From NCBI GenBank assembly GCA_037893245.1, contig JBAIAA010000014.1, positions 434,001 through 498,000 of the forward strand: a DNA stretch of 64,000 bases. Reading direction: 5' to 3'. Below, piece after piece: positions 55,801 to 64,000 of this stretch. Source of the stretch: Crossaster papposus. Its lineage: Eukaryota > Echinodermata > Asteroidea > Velatida > Solasteridae. The notes beneath the pieces are model-generated. The model saw only the letters and a list, made by a program, of their open reading frames with translations, made no database searches and had not been told where the DNA came from. The position numbers were made by a program, and so were the translations under genes. Positions within the stretch are counted from its first letter, which is position 1, and every line of letters begins with the position of its first letter.

Positions 55801-55965
55801 GGTCAAAATATGTTAATTATGCAAAAATAAGATTGTAAAAATATCTGAAATTTTCCTTAAATTGATCGGTAAGGGGGTTTGTCTTGCATATGTATGCAAA
55901 TTAGGACAAAATCTGATAATTTTGCAAACAATAACATTTAAAAAAAAAATGTGTCACACGAACAG
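49855..55965 (+). repeat. Octamer satellite, right block (about 65 monomers) with higher-order structure
   Basis: Same monomer and orientation as the left block. A marker segment (ATGTCCACAAAATCTATTGA, then a CTGCATTTGCATGCAAACTA variant) recurs at about 50341, 51123, 52582 and 54444. The last two fall in a ~1.86-kb repeat (compare the poly-T monomer at ~53167 and ~55028). The 3' edge decays after 55850. The monomer count is estimated from length. Confidence 0.95.
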
Positions 55966-56089
55966 CAATAAAACACCTTGACTTTTTCCTTTGAAAATAT
56001 TAATTTTAATCATTAAAACAATAAATATATATACACAGGGTGGGCCATAACAAAAATGAACAAGCACCCTTCCACTACTATGAGGTTAA

Positions 56090-56372
56090 CGCTTCCTATA
56101 CCAATGGATGGAGAATCTTTCTAGAAGAAAAATAATACCAAGATATCTTGATTGGGGCGAGTAGTTTTAGCTCCAGACTCTATTTTGTGAAGCAAAGTCA
56201 GGGGTCTTTTAACACCTGGCACGGTTTAGTTATTTCTCGATGTTAAAGAACCACAGACTTCACTTCACAAAATAGGGTCTGGAGCTAAAGCTACTAGCCC
56301 AAATCGAGATATCTTGGTATTATTTTTGTTCTAGAAAGATTCCCCATCCATTGGTATAGGTAGTTAGGCCTC
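56090..56372. mobile_element. Foldback MITE (283 bp)
   Basis: CCTATACCAATGGATGG and ATACCAAGATATC at the left return inverted at the right (GATATCTTGGTAT, CCATCCATTGGTATAGG). The arms also share CTCCAGACTCTATTTTGTGAAG. Adjacent to the satellite end. Confidence 0.85.
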
Positions 56373-56559
56373 TGGGTAGAGAAAGTAAGCTTGTCAGTTA
56401 AGATATGCTTGTCTAGATTTTATTTGTTGGGGTCACATTTATATTCATACTCAGTTTAAAACTCAGTAAAACAATTTAAATGGACAATTATTAGACACGA
56501 AAAAACGACAGCAAAGCATACAAGAAACCTCTTTTAACATACATCGATACATAGAAACT

Positions 56560-57335
56560 GTTTGAGCTGATGCTCATTATAATGTCAAGTTCTAGCAGGA
56601 ACTGCTTTAGTTCTCGTGAGCTTGTTTCAGTTCCAGGGTGAGCTGTTCGAGCTGATGCTCATTACAATGTCAAGTTCTAGCAGAAAATGCTTTAGTTTTT
56701 AGTTCTTGAAGGCTTGTACCTGGTATTCACAAAAAAGGCAACCACTCCCTGGCACTGCGGTTACCTCAGAACCTTTAGTGTTTATAATTCAGTACCCGCA
56801 GAGGCTGTTTAAGTTCTCAGTTATTAGCATCTAGAAGCTGATACCCAGCATTTTAGTTAAAAACAGAACTTTTTTGTAACAAGTACATGTACTTTAGTTC
56901 AACAAGAATGGCAAAAATGTGATTTCGCAGAACCACGCCCCGTCTGTGCAGTTTCCTCAGAACAACCAGTATAGAATCCGGTTCTTGGCGGAACTGTTGT
57001 ATGTTCTAGGTTTCTGGTAGCTAAAACCAATCTATAGACAGAATTTCAGTTTAGCAATGACTGCTCTTGGTAACTTTGCAGTGTAACAACCCCTCCTCGA
57101 CTCTGCAGTTGCCTAAAGAACCTCAAGTATCTATCGGTTCCTACTGTAACTGACGTATAGTTCTCAGTTCTTGGCATTTTAGTTTGGAAGGGACTGCACT
57201 GTGTGTCTGTGCAATGGCACAACCAGACCCTGTCGGTGTGAGCTCCTTCAGAATCTCAAGTAAAGCGACCAGTTCTTGCCGGAACTGTTGCAGTTCTTGG
57301 TTCTTTGGAACTATAACATGCTTCTACCCATCATT
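56560..57335 (-). repeat. Series of decayed tandem copies of the CEP162-like last exon
   Basis: Units of ~130-180 bp, each aligning with the plus-strand view of the last exon (57336-57480). They share CAGTTTAGCAGGGACTG-like starts, ACCTCAAGTAT-like middles and CCGGAACTGTTG / AGTTCTTGGTTCTT-like ends. Copies start near 57177, 57046, 56880 and 56690, with a more diffuse one near 56570. By eye the nearest copy is the most similar and the copies decay with distance. None keeps an open frame. Confidence 0.75.
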
Positions 57336-57570
57336 TCAGTTTAGCAGGGACTGAACGGTGTGACTGCGCAAAGGCAACAGCACACCCTGTCGCTGCAGCT
57401 CCCGCAGAACCTCAAGTATGGCGTCCAGTTCCTGCCGGAACTGTTGTAGTTCTCGGTTCTTGGCGGCAAGAGCCTGCTGGCACCCAGCTATTTCTTGATC
57501 CTTTTTGTAGGAACCTGAACATCGGGCCCTCTCCACCAGCTGCTGAAGCTCTTGGTATCTCTGCGCATGC
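57336..57570 (-). CDS. CEP162: CEP162-like last exon
   Basis: Open over 77 codons to TGA. Reads HAQRYQELQQLVERAR, then KNRELQQFRQELD, and ends SHTVQSLLN. The stop lies at the border of the tandem copies described at 56560-57335. Confidence 0.75.
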
Positions 57571-57707
57571 CTAAATCAGAGAGATAAAAAAGACGGACTC
57601 AACAAAACAGCAATAATTTTTTTGGGCAAACACAGGCGAGTGTTACGTAGTTGAATATGCTTCCAAAATGCAAAACATTTGTTCAACAAGTTATCTAAGC
57701 AGTGGCA

Positions 57708-57815
57708 TTTAAACGAGTTTGCGCCAGGACTGGGACCAGGCGCGGAATTGTTTTTCATTAAACCTCCATCCGAGACCGGTTTAGGCTGGCATCTGTGGGT
57801 AGCACACCCTAATAT
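57708..57815. mobile_element. Diverged piggyBac-type MITE family H copy in the CEP162-like intron
   Basis: Starts TTAAACGAGTTTGCGCCAGG and shares GGCGCGGAATTGTTTTTCAT / GTAGCACACCC-type blocks with the reverse complement of 24629-24870. The opposite terminus is missing. Confidence 0.65.
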
Positions 57816-57829
57816 TTATTTATACACAC

Positions 57830-57882
57830 CTTGCGTCCATGGTTGCAATCTTGGCTTGCAGGGCTTAAAAATGTCGCATCTC
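57830..57882 (-). CDS. CEP162: CEP162-like exon n-1, contains TAA
   Basis: 53 bases; reads EMRHF, then TAA, then ALQAKIATMDA. Phase-compatible with both neighbours, which is the main argument that it is a real exon. Confidence 0.55.
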
Positions 57883-58185
57883 CTACGGTAGTAACAAAAA
57901 CACAAAATACAGTTCAGAGTATAGAAATTTAGTTCTGGGAAGAACCGGTTGGTTTACCCAGACATTTCAAAAAGTATGCTCTGTTCGTCCTTGTGAGAGT
58001 GCCGGACTCTCTTGCTTGTGTAGGAGGTTAAAGTAGTGGCGGCTTGGAACCAGTGTCGGGGGATTGTCCCGGTAAAGCTCTCCATTCCTAACGTTTTGAG
58101 CGGGGTGTCTACTGGGATTAGGTGGTAAATGCACCCCTCTCCCACCGAAACAAAAGTCGCTTATTCGAGAGGATTCTAAACTCAC

Positions 58186-58335
58186 TGGAGTATGGGACTT
58201 CTTGGCTTCTCGAAGATCTTCGTTGAGCTGATCCACCTGCGTCTTGAAGAGTTGCTCCTGGACGCGGGCTGCCGACAGGGAATCCGTGTCGACTCTGGCT
58301 TCTAGCAACTACTCCTGAAGATGCTTGATCATCAC
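58186..58335 (-). CDS. CEP162: CEP162-like exon n-2, contains TAG
   Basis: 50 codons between CGACATCCAG and GTGAGT. The ninth codon is TAG, in the context HLQE-stop-LLEAR. Use of that TAG itself as the AG acceptor would skip the stop and keep phase 0, but the tract before it is weak. Confidence 0.6.
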
Positions 58336-58484
58336 CTGGATGTCGATAAACAACAAATGGCAATGTGGGAGACGTTTCTAGAGTCTAGTTTGCATAGTCC
58401 CTAGTGCCGTGGCCTTGTGTTCTGGAGAATTGAATTGGTGGTCAGCGGGTAATTCTGCAGGTAGTGGGTTCGAGTCCAGCTCAC

Positions 58485-58725
58485 ACCTCCCACCTCATCC
58501 CACCTCATCCCACTCCAACGGGGGTCGAGCTGCTCTACCTATACTAGAACCTCCCACTTCATCCCACCTCATCCCACCTCACACCTCATTCCACCTCAAC
58601 GGGGGTCGAGCTGCTCCACCTATACTAAAACCTCCCACCTCACCACCTCATCCCACATCATCCCACCTCACACCTCATCCCACCTCAACGGGGGTCGAGC
58701 TGCTCCACCTATACTACTAATTCCA
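58485..58725 (+). repeat. Minisatellite of ~80-90 bp, about three units
   Basis: Each unit has CCCACCTCATCCCACCTCA stretches, then AACGGGGGTCGAGCTGCTC and CACCTATACTA. The sub-repeat CCCACCTCAT varies in number between units. Confidence 0.9.
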
Positions 58726-59044
58726 TATCTCACCCCCCACTTTTTCGCCCCTAATTAACTTGACAACTACCAAGTAGTGTAAATATGATGAAGAAACACT
58801 AATTTAGGAGTGAGAAAATTTCAAGTTTTTCCTTAGATACTTAGATTTTATTCAAAATGAAGGAAATCCGGACTATGAAGGTAATTGCACAAACATACAA
58901 AATGGGTACACAATGGATGCAGTTAAAAGTTCAAACGAAGGCGGCCACGTACCCCCCCCCCCCCTTCCCCCAACTCAATGTTGGGTTGGCGGTGTGTGCA
59001 CCATCACTCAAACATTGAAATGGGGGGGACCACGTCACACTTGA
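58726..59044. other. No gene; poly(C) tract
   Basis: AT-rich, with a run of C at about 58951-58964. Possibly the 3' flank of the piggyBac element; its terminal repeat was not found. Confidence 0.4.
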
Positions 59045-61145
59045 CTAGCATGCTGAGCTGGGTTGTGCTTCCAAGTGAAAAAAAGCTCTTCTATCACCTT
59101 GACCCTGAAATCCAAAGTGCTGATTTGTAGCGATGCTGTTGTATACAATGGTAGCATTCACCAAACAGATGTCAAGAATGGCCACGAAAACTCTTTTCCA
59201 CCATTTCATCGATTTGTGAGGGTGCGAGTAGTACTGACACATTTGTGTTGGGAGATCACTTCCTCCCAAGTATTTATTATAATCATTAACGACAGAAGGT
59301 TTTTTGATCGTACGAACTCCACTCAAACGGTTTACTCCAAATGTCTTTCGTGTCGATTTGGCAGTTTCCAACATTTGTGAGAAGAGTTGCATGCTTAACA
59401 TCCTGCCAAACGACGCAAAGTTGGCCGGCTTTGGTGTAAAACTGGGGATCAGCACCTCTTATCATGTGTAACTTTTTTGGGTTTGCACAATGTGGAATCC
59501 CCGGTGTGGTGTAGCGTGCAGTTCCACAAGCTCCAAACTTTAACTGTGACAACTTGCAGATGAGAGCTGGGCTGGTATACCAATTGTCCATGAAAATGAA
59601 ATGTCCCTTATGTTTGAGTCATGTAATTAGGTCGAGGACTACATGCCCAGCAGATGTAATATTAGGTGGGTGGTGTGTTAAAGCATAACCAACGGAGGGT
59701 CGACTAGATTCCTTTGGTGTGGGCTGAGAGCCGGTGAACACCTTCCAAGCACATGTATAACTGGTTTCTGACTCGTTCAATGAAAAACATTTCAATCCCC
59801 ATTTGACGGACTTTCGTGGTAGGTACTGTTTGAAACCAAGTCGGGCTTTGAACTTTATCATTGTCTCATCTGGTGAGAGGTTTCGGCCTGGCTTGTAAAT
59901 GCGAGGCAAGGATGGCAGTACAATGTCGAGCAGCGGGCGGACCTTGGAGAGTTTGTCAGGGGGAGCATCACCTGGTTGAGCTCTGTTGTTGGCAAGGTGG
60001 AAGGATTGAAGGATCGCAGTGAATCGATTGCGAGACATGGTCGCCGAATACAGGGGACTTCGCAGAACTTCGGAACTGGACCTGTGCATACTGTAGCGAG
60101 GCCTTTTGTTGATACCCATGCACAAAAGCAAGGCCCCGAATGCCATAATTTCAGGAACAGTAGTTGGATTCCAGGCAGGCTGACGATTGGCCACATCTGC
60201 AGACATTATCTGGTCAGCATAGCGATTGGTCTCATCCACCATCAACTCCCACACTGCTTGGCAGAAGAAGAGCTGAAAGATTTGCATGGGCGACAGGTGA
60301 CTGAAATCTCCCGTACAGCCAGTCTCTTCACTGAATTTCATCAGTGGGCTCTTGCTATACGAGGTGCTTGCTTTATTCCATCCACACCTGAAATAGGAAC
60401 ATTCAGAAAGGTTAATGGGACACTATTCATTTAACGGCACATTTTCTTTTCTTGTTTTGTTGTTGTTGTTTTGGGTTTATTTTTTTTGGGGGGGGGGGGT
60501 TGTCGCAAATGTTGTATTACCTTTAATGACAAACTGTCCTTACAATGCTGTTTGTGGATGCTCGTATCTAGTGTTCCCACTGAAATAAGTCTCCTTTTTT
60601 AATGAAATAAAATATCATGAAATAAAATCTCTTTTTTTAAAGATTCATATATAAAAATAGATAAACATTTACAATCAATAGAAAGTTAAGAATATCTAAA
60701 CAAAAAAACATGTTCAAAAAACAAATTCTTTACTTTTTTCAAATCAATAAAAAATCAATAAATCACTAACAAATCACTAACAAATCAATATTTTCATCAA
60801 TTTCTAATTGGATTTCATCGGATTATGCATTGCAAAGTGAAACGTTCAGTGCTTTTGATGATTTTACCTGCAAAAGGTCATCAAAAAGCAAAGGTTACAT
60901 TACAGTAGCCTATGAATGTCGGATGCGAAACATTTCGAGAATAGCCAAGTTAAACGGTGTGTTTTTAGTAAAATAGTAACCTCCCGACCATACCTGTAAT
61001 TTGGCTTTTCAGACAAAGTTGATGAGGCTTGTCTTGCCTCTTCATCACTTTCGTCAGATGTTGCAACAGAAGATTCATCATCGGACATATCTAAACCGCT
61101 CTCTGCGAAGATTTCCTCCAAAATCTTGGAAGCGTTTTCGGCCAT
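59045..61145 (-). pseudogene. piggyBac transposase, two exons, inactivated
   Basis: PGBD/piggyBac-type DDD transposase. Exon 1 (61145-60994) encodes an acidic N-terminus (MAENASKILEEIFAESGLDM) and ends AG before GTATGG; exon 2 starts at 60387 after CTATTTCAG in matching phase. The three catalytic Asp are visible: SPDETMIKF (near 59870), FMDNWYTS (near 59590) and YLGGSDLPTQM (near 59260). An in-frame TGA at 59621-59619 and a frameshift between about 59320 and 59286 break the frame. The C-terminus ends at 59045; I did not recognise a clear Cys-rich zinc-binding domain. The TIRs were not located. Confidence 0.88.
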
Positions 61146-62326
61146 GATGGCAGCTAAGTGGCGTTGGACAAACTGCTAGTGATCGCATGCACGCGCACGT
61201 CCTTTTGAACCAGTTTGAAACCAATAGCAATAATAAACCACACAGCTGCCAAAAGTGATGGCACTGTTGACATTTCAGTTGCAAGCAATATCGGCTTGTG
61301 CCAACAAAGAACGCTGGTCACGTAACGACTATTATAATGGGGGACATACAATCTCTTTGGTTGCGAACGTCAATGCAACTTTAAGCCCAGGTGGCGCACT
61401 CGGTACTGATAGGGTTACGCATGCATCTCGATTTGCCTCATATTAAGTTAGCCCTTGTTATATCTTAAAGTCAGTAGTCATTATTCCGTGTTTAAAATAT
61501 AGCTGTTTGTCAAACCAGACTCTGTACAAAATTAATTTCGGTTCTGATAATGCTCCTTTTTTGTTCTCAATAATTACTTCAAAAACTGTAAGGTTTTACA
61601 AACCTTACGCCCCCTAAGGCAAGCAGAGTGAACGTTCGCTTTTCCAGCATGGTCAAATCCGTTTGTGTAAAATAATTATCGTGGGATAAAATTATCCACA
61701 GCCGTTTCATTCCCGTTGACGCAACGAAACTTTGCAACTTGGGTGGGACAACTCGACCGATGGGACAACTCGACCGCGCACGTTGCGCTACGTAACTGTG
61801 CATGTAATTATATATGCATGGTGCAACTCGCCATTCGGCCCCAGGCGGCCCTGTATGCCACGTCGAGTTATCCTACCGTTCGAGTTTTCGACATTCGTCC
61901 GCGCATGCAAAACGCTATGCAAATTATCCTCTATGAAATTATCCTCTTTAACAACGCCACATTTAGTACGCCACACTCGAGTACAAAATTGAGTGCAAGT
62001 AAGACCCGCGTCAATGAGTCGCTGGTAATCTCTGCATATCTACAGGGTTATGAACCAGAATAAGTGTCAACTAGATCGGACGTGTGTTTTTGTAATCGTC
62101 GTGTTTTGCCAAACTCGACAATAGACAATAGACAGGGGTATCGGTATGACAATAGACAGGGGAAACCAGAAGAGTGAGAACAAACAAGAACAAACTCCTG
62201 GCAAGGAACAAATCTGAAACAGAGGACAAATAGGAGAACAGTTTAAAAATAGTTGGCAACTATCTCCCTCTCCGTGCTTAGGAACCCTCTCACCACATCT
62301 GCAAAGGAGGTGGAATCAAGTTCTGC
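61146..62326. other. No gene recognised
   Basis: Upstream flank of the transposase and unassigned sequence. Several AAATTATCC repeats occur at 61670-61945. Short overlapping frames only. Confidence 0.4.
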
Positions 62327-63360
62327 ATGGTGCATCTGTTAAACCAATTAATATCCTCTCTCAACAGTGTCAATTTATTTATACTTCAGGAACTCCACCC
62401 GAATATAGCCCACCTTGACTCAGAACTCAGATCCAGCAGTATCGACACCAGGTACAGGGAATTCCATGATAAGATTGAAAGGGGCCCATCTAACCTTGAC
62501 TCTGTTCTTATCAACAGGAGAAACAAGAAGATCGGTGGCTTGCTTGCCAATCAGCATCAACGTTTTAGACGTCCCAAACCCCAATCGACATTACCCCCTG
62601 CGAATACTGTAGTTAAAGGGGTCGTATACGTTTGGTAATTACTCCAAAAATTAATGGCAATAAAAACGTAATTGGTAAGAAGTACAGCAGCTTTGGATAG
62701 TATAATGCATTTTAAAAAACTGTTCACTTCGGAGTACTGCGGTTATGGAAAAATATATCACTTTTTATCTCCACAAATTTGAATCTGAGAAGCGTTACTG
62801 CAGTGACGTTTCTCAGAGTGTGTATTCCAATGCAGATTATTTTTCCTGCGTGGACATAACCGCTCCAGATTTTCGGCAATATCTCAAAATCGCTACCACC
62901 TTTTGAAATGAAATTTTTACAGGTTAGTTTTAATGTATATATCTATGGTATGGTATATAACTATATAGCATTGAAACAAGCAGTGGGTTCCAATTACCAA
63001 ACGTATACGATCCCTTTAACCTTTCCTCCTCATCAATATCAGATGCTGAACACAAACTTGTATCCAAGGGTCTCAACTTCTGTCCCACTCCCCGTACTGT
63101 GAACCAGGTACAGCTCAACCAAGATCTCACGGAATACTATCGTAGGATCCGTCTCCTTGAGTTTTTTCTTGATTCCGACCCTTGTGAGCCAGAACCCTTC
63201 CGTGTCAAGAGCGCATGGGTCCCCCCCCCCCTCCCCCCAAAATCGTGTACCAGCCCTTGAGACATATAGACCATGGGACGAAGTCACAAAATCCTTTCAG
63301 AAAGACGTTTTCGTGATCTCCAACTTGGTAGATAATAACACTTTCACAAATTGATCTTGA
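62327..63360 (+). pseudogene. Penelope-like element fragment, split by a MITE
   Basis: After removal of the TTAA MITE (62613-63019) the frame runs from PPANTVV into NLSSSSISDAEHKLVSKGLN and FCPTPRTVNQVQLNQDL. It continues with YYRRIRLLEFFLDS and, after a frameshift at the C-tract, VPALETYRPWDEVTKSF. This arrangement (NLS..(L/I)SxAE..LLSKGLxFCPTP, then LETY near the RT start) is typical of the region before the RT in Penelope-like elements. The RT and GIY-YIG domains are absent. Confidence 0.78.
62613..63019. mobile_element. TTAA-flanked MITE family C, copy 2, in the Penelope-like ORF
   Basis: TTAA on both sides; termini AGGGGTCGTATACGTTTGG and CCAAACGTATACGATCCCT. Excision with one TTAA restores the host reading frame (GTAGTTAACCTT), which proves the borders. 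Confidence 0.92.
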
Positions 63361-64000
63361 GGGCATACCTAACAACATTTGGGGTGTTCATTTTTGCAAA
63401 AGTGGCACTTTGCAGAGTTATTTCACGTTAAAAATGTGAAGGGGCGAAAAAAACAAGGGGCGAGTTGGTTTTTCTCGCCTTGTTTTTTTATTACAATTTC
63501 GCCCCAAAGCCACTTTGCCCCAAACTTGTTTTCACCCAATATATACGGACTCGAGCCAACTTGCCCTATGTAACATGTACATCGCAGTACAAAGTTTTTG
63601 GTGACAAACATGAACTGTTTACCCTGTAAATCACTCTCTTTGGCTTGTTGGGCGCCTAGATTGATCTATTTCAGTGTCATTAGATAATTGATTAATAAAT
63701 AAAATAGCTTATTTACTCTGTAATAAATTTAGTGTTTTGTGTGTGTGTTTGTTTTGGGGAGGGGGGGGGGGGGGGGGGGGTTAATTAGCTGTTTTGTATA
63801 CTAAAGACGCCTCTTCAGTGACGCTGTCTTGTAGGAGCTAATGTCCATCCCATCTGTCTATTTTACCTGCGGAATGAACATTGTATTTAATTGATTCAAT
63901 CGGAGTATTTCCTTATTCACAATTATTGTCTTGGTGACATGAACACAACTGATTGAATGTTACATGATATGCACTTTCTGTTCTTGTTTCTTTGCTTCGA
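63361..64000. other. No gene; poly(G) tract
   Basis: A G run of about 24-30 bases at 63750-63780 is flanked by GT-rich sequence. A short GGCGAGTTGG/TCTCGCC inverted pair is near 63460. Nothing coding. Confidence 0.4.

Larger units (their letters stand above)
57336..58335 (-). pseudogene. CEP162: CEP162-like 3' end (three exons) with two in-frame stops
   Basis: CEP162 is a coiled-coil protein of the distal centriole, needed for ciliary transition-zone assembly. Exons on the minus strand: 58335-58186 (phase 0 to 0), 57882-57830 (0 to 2), 57570-57336 with a TGA stop. Acceptors (CGACATCCAG, TACCGTAG, TCTGATTTAG) and donors (GTGAGT, GTGTGT) are good and the phases agree. The product is coiled coil: LLEARVDTDSLSAARVQEQL, ALQAKIATMDAR, then NRELQQFRQELDAI and ILEVLRELQRQGV. 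This ending and HTP-EMRHF resemble the vertebrate CEP162 C-terminus as I remember it. In-frame TAG (58311-58309) and TAA (57867-57865) interrupt exons 1 and 2. No further exon is seen upstream, so this may be a partial duplicate or a dying gene. Confidence 0.65.

Noticed and set aside
37918-55965. CRISPR-like array
   Set aside because: Regular spacing exists, but the units are whole tandem monomers without unique spacers, in an animal genome; it is satellite DNA.
57336-58335. Genuine alternative genetic code (TAA/TAG read as Gln)
   Set aside because: SIL1 and the luciferase-like gene use TAG and TAA as normal terminal stops in the same window, so the two stops are local to this copy.
62908-63102. 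Short + strand frame as a separate gene
   Set aside because: Starts inside the family C MITE and continues into the Penelope-like fragment in a wrong frame.

Overview
This is animal nuclear DNA. It has intron-split genes, is AT-rich, and is crowded with transposable elements. The mix suggests a marine invertebrate, probably an invertebrate deuterostome such as an echinoderm: a single-exon Renilla-luciferase/haloalkane-dehalogenase homologue, a DIRS/Ngaro-type tyrosine-recombinase retroelement, Penelope-like and CR1/L2-like remnants, a piggyBac transposase, many foldback MITEs, and a short TTAGGG-like tract. The lineage is inferred; no rRNA or mitochondrial marker is present.

Layout. 1-9.3 kb: no recognisable gene, but several foldback/MITE elements. 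9.38-10.38 kb (+): an intact one-exon alpha/beta-hydrolase of the Renilla luciferase type. 10.4-22.2 kb: repeats, including a tRNA-like SINE head, a second copy of a 1.24-kb foldback family, and a CR1/L2-like LINE 3' end split by an insertion. 22.24-35.83 kb (+): the complete nucleotide exchange factor gene SIL1. I could assemble eight exons with matching phases (479 codons plus stop). Its introns hold at least 15 repeats, including a 1.1-kb, 11-bp minisatellite.

37.9-56 kb: an ~89/102-bp tandem repeat whose monomer carries an octamer-like dyad (TTGCAT-TTGT-ATGCAA). The array is split into 1.8-kb and 6.1-kb blocks by ~10 kb of nested mobile DNA. The core of that interruption is a decayed YR retroelement (gag, RT, RNase H, tyrosine recombinase, SGNH hydrolase). 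It is itself hit by four other elements, three of them with readable target-site duplications.

56.6-58.3 kb (-): the last three exons of a coiled-coil gene that I read as CEP162. Splice sites and phases are intact, but there are two in-frame stops. Downstream lies a series of increasingly decayed tandem copies of its last coding exon. 59.0-61.1 kb (-): a broken two-exon piggyBac transposase. 62.3-63.4 kb (+): a Penelope-like fragment split by a TTAA-flanked MITE.

How they fit together. SIL1 (ER co-chaperone for BiP), the luciferase-like hydrolase and CEP162 (centriole/cilium) are unrelated housekeeping or enzyme genes. What links the window is transposition: nested insertions give a relative order of events, and several MITE families recur with diagnostic 9-bp, 8-bp, TTAA or TA duplications.
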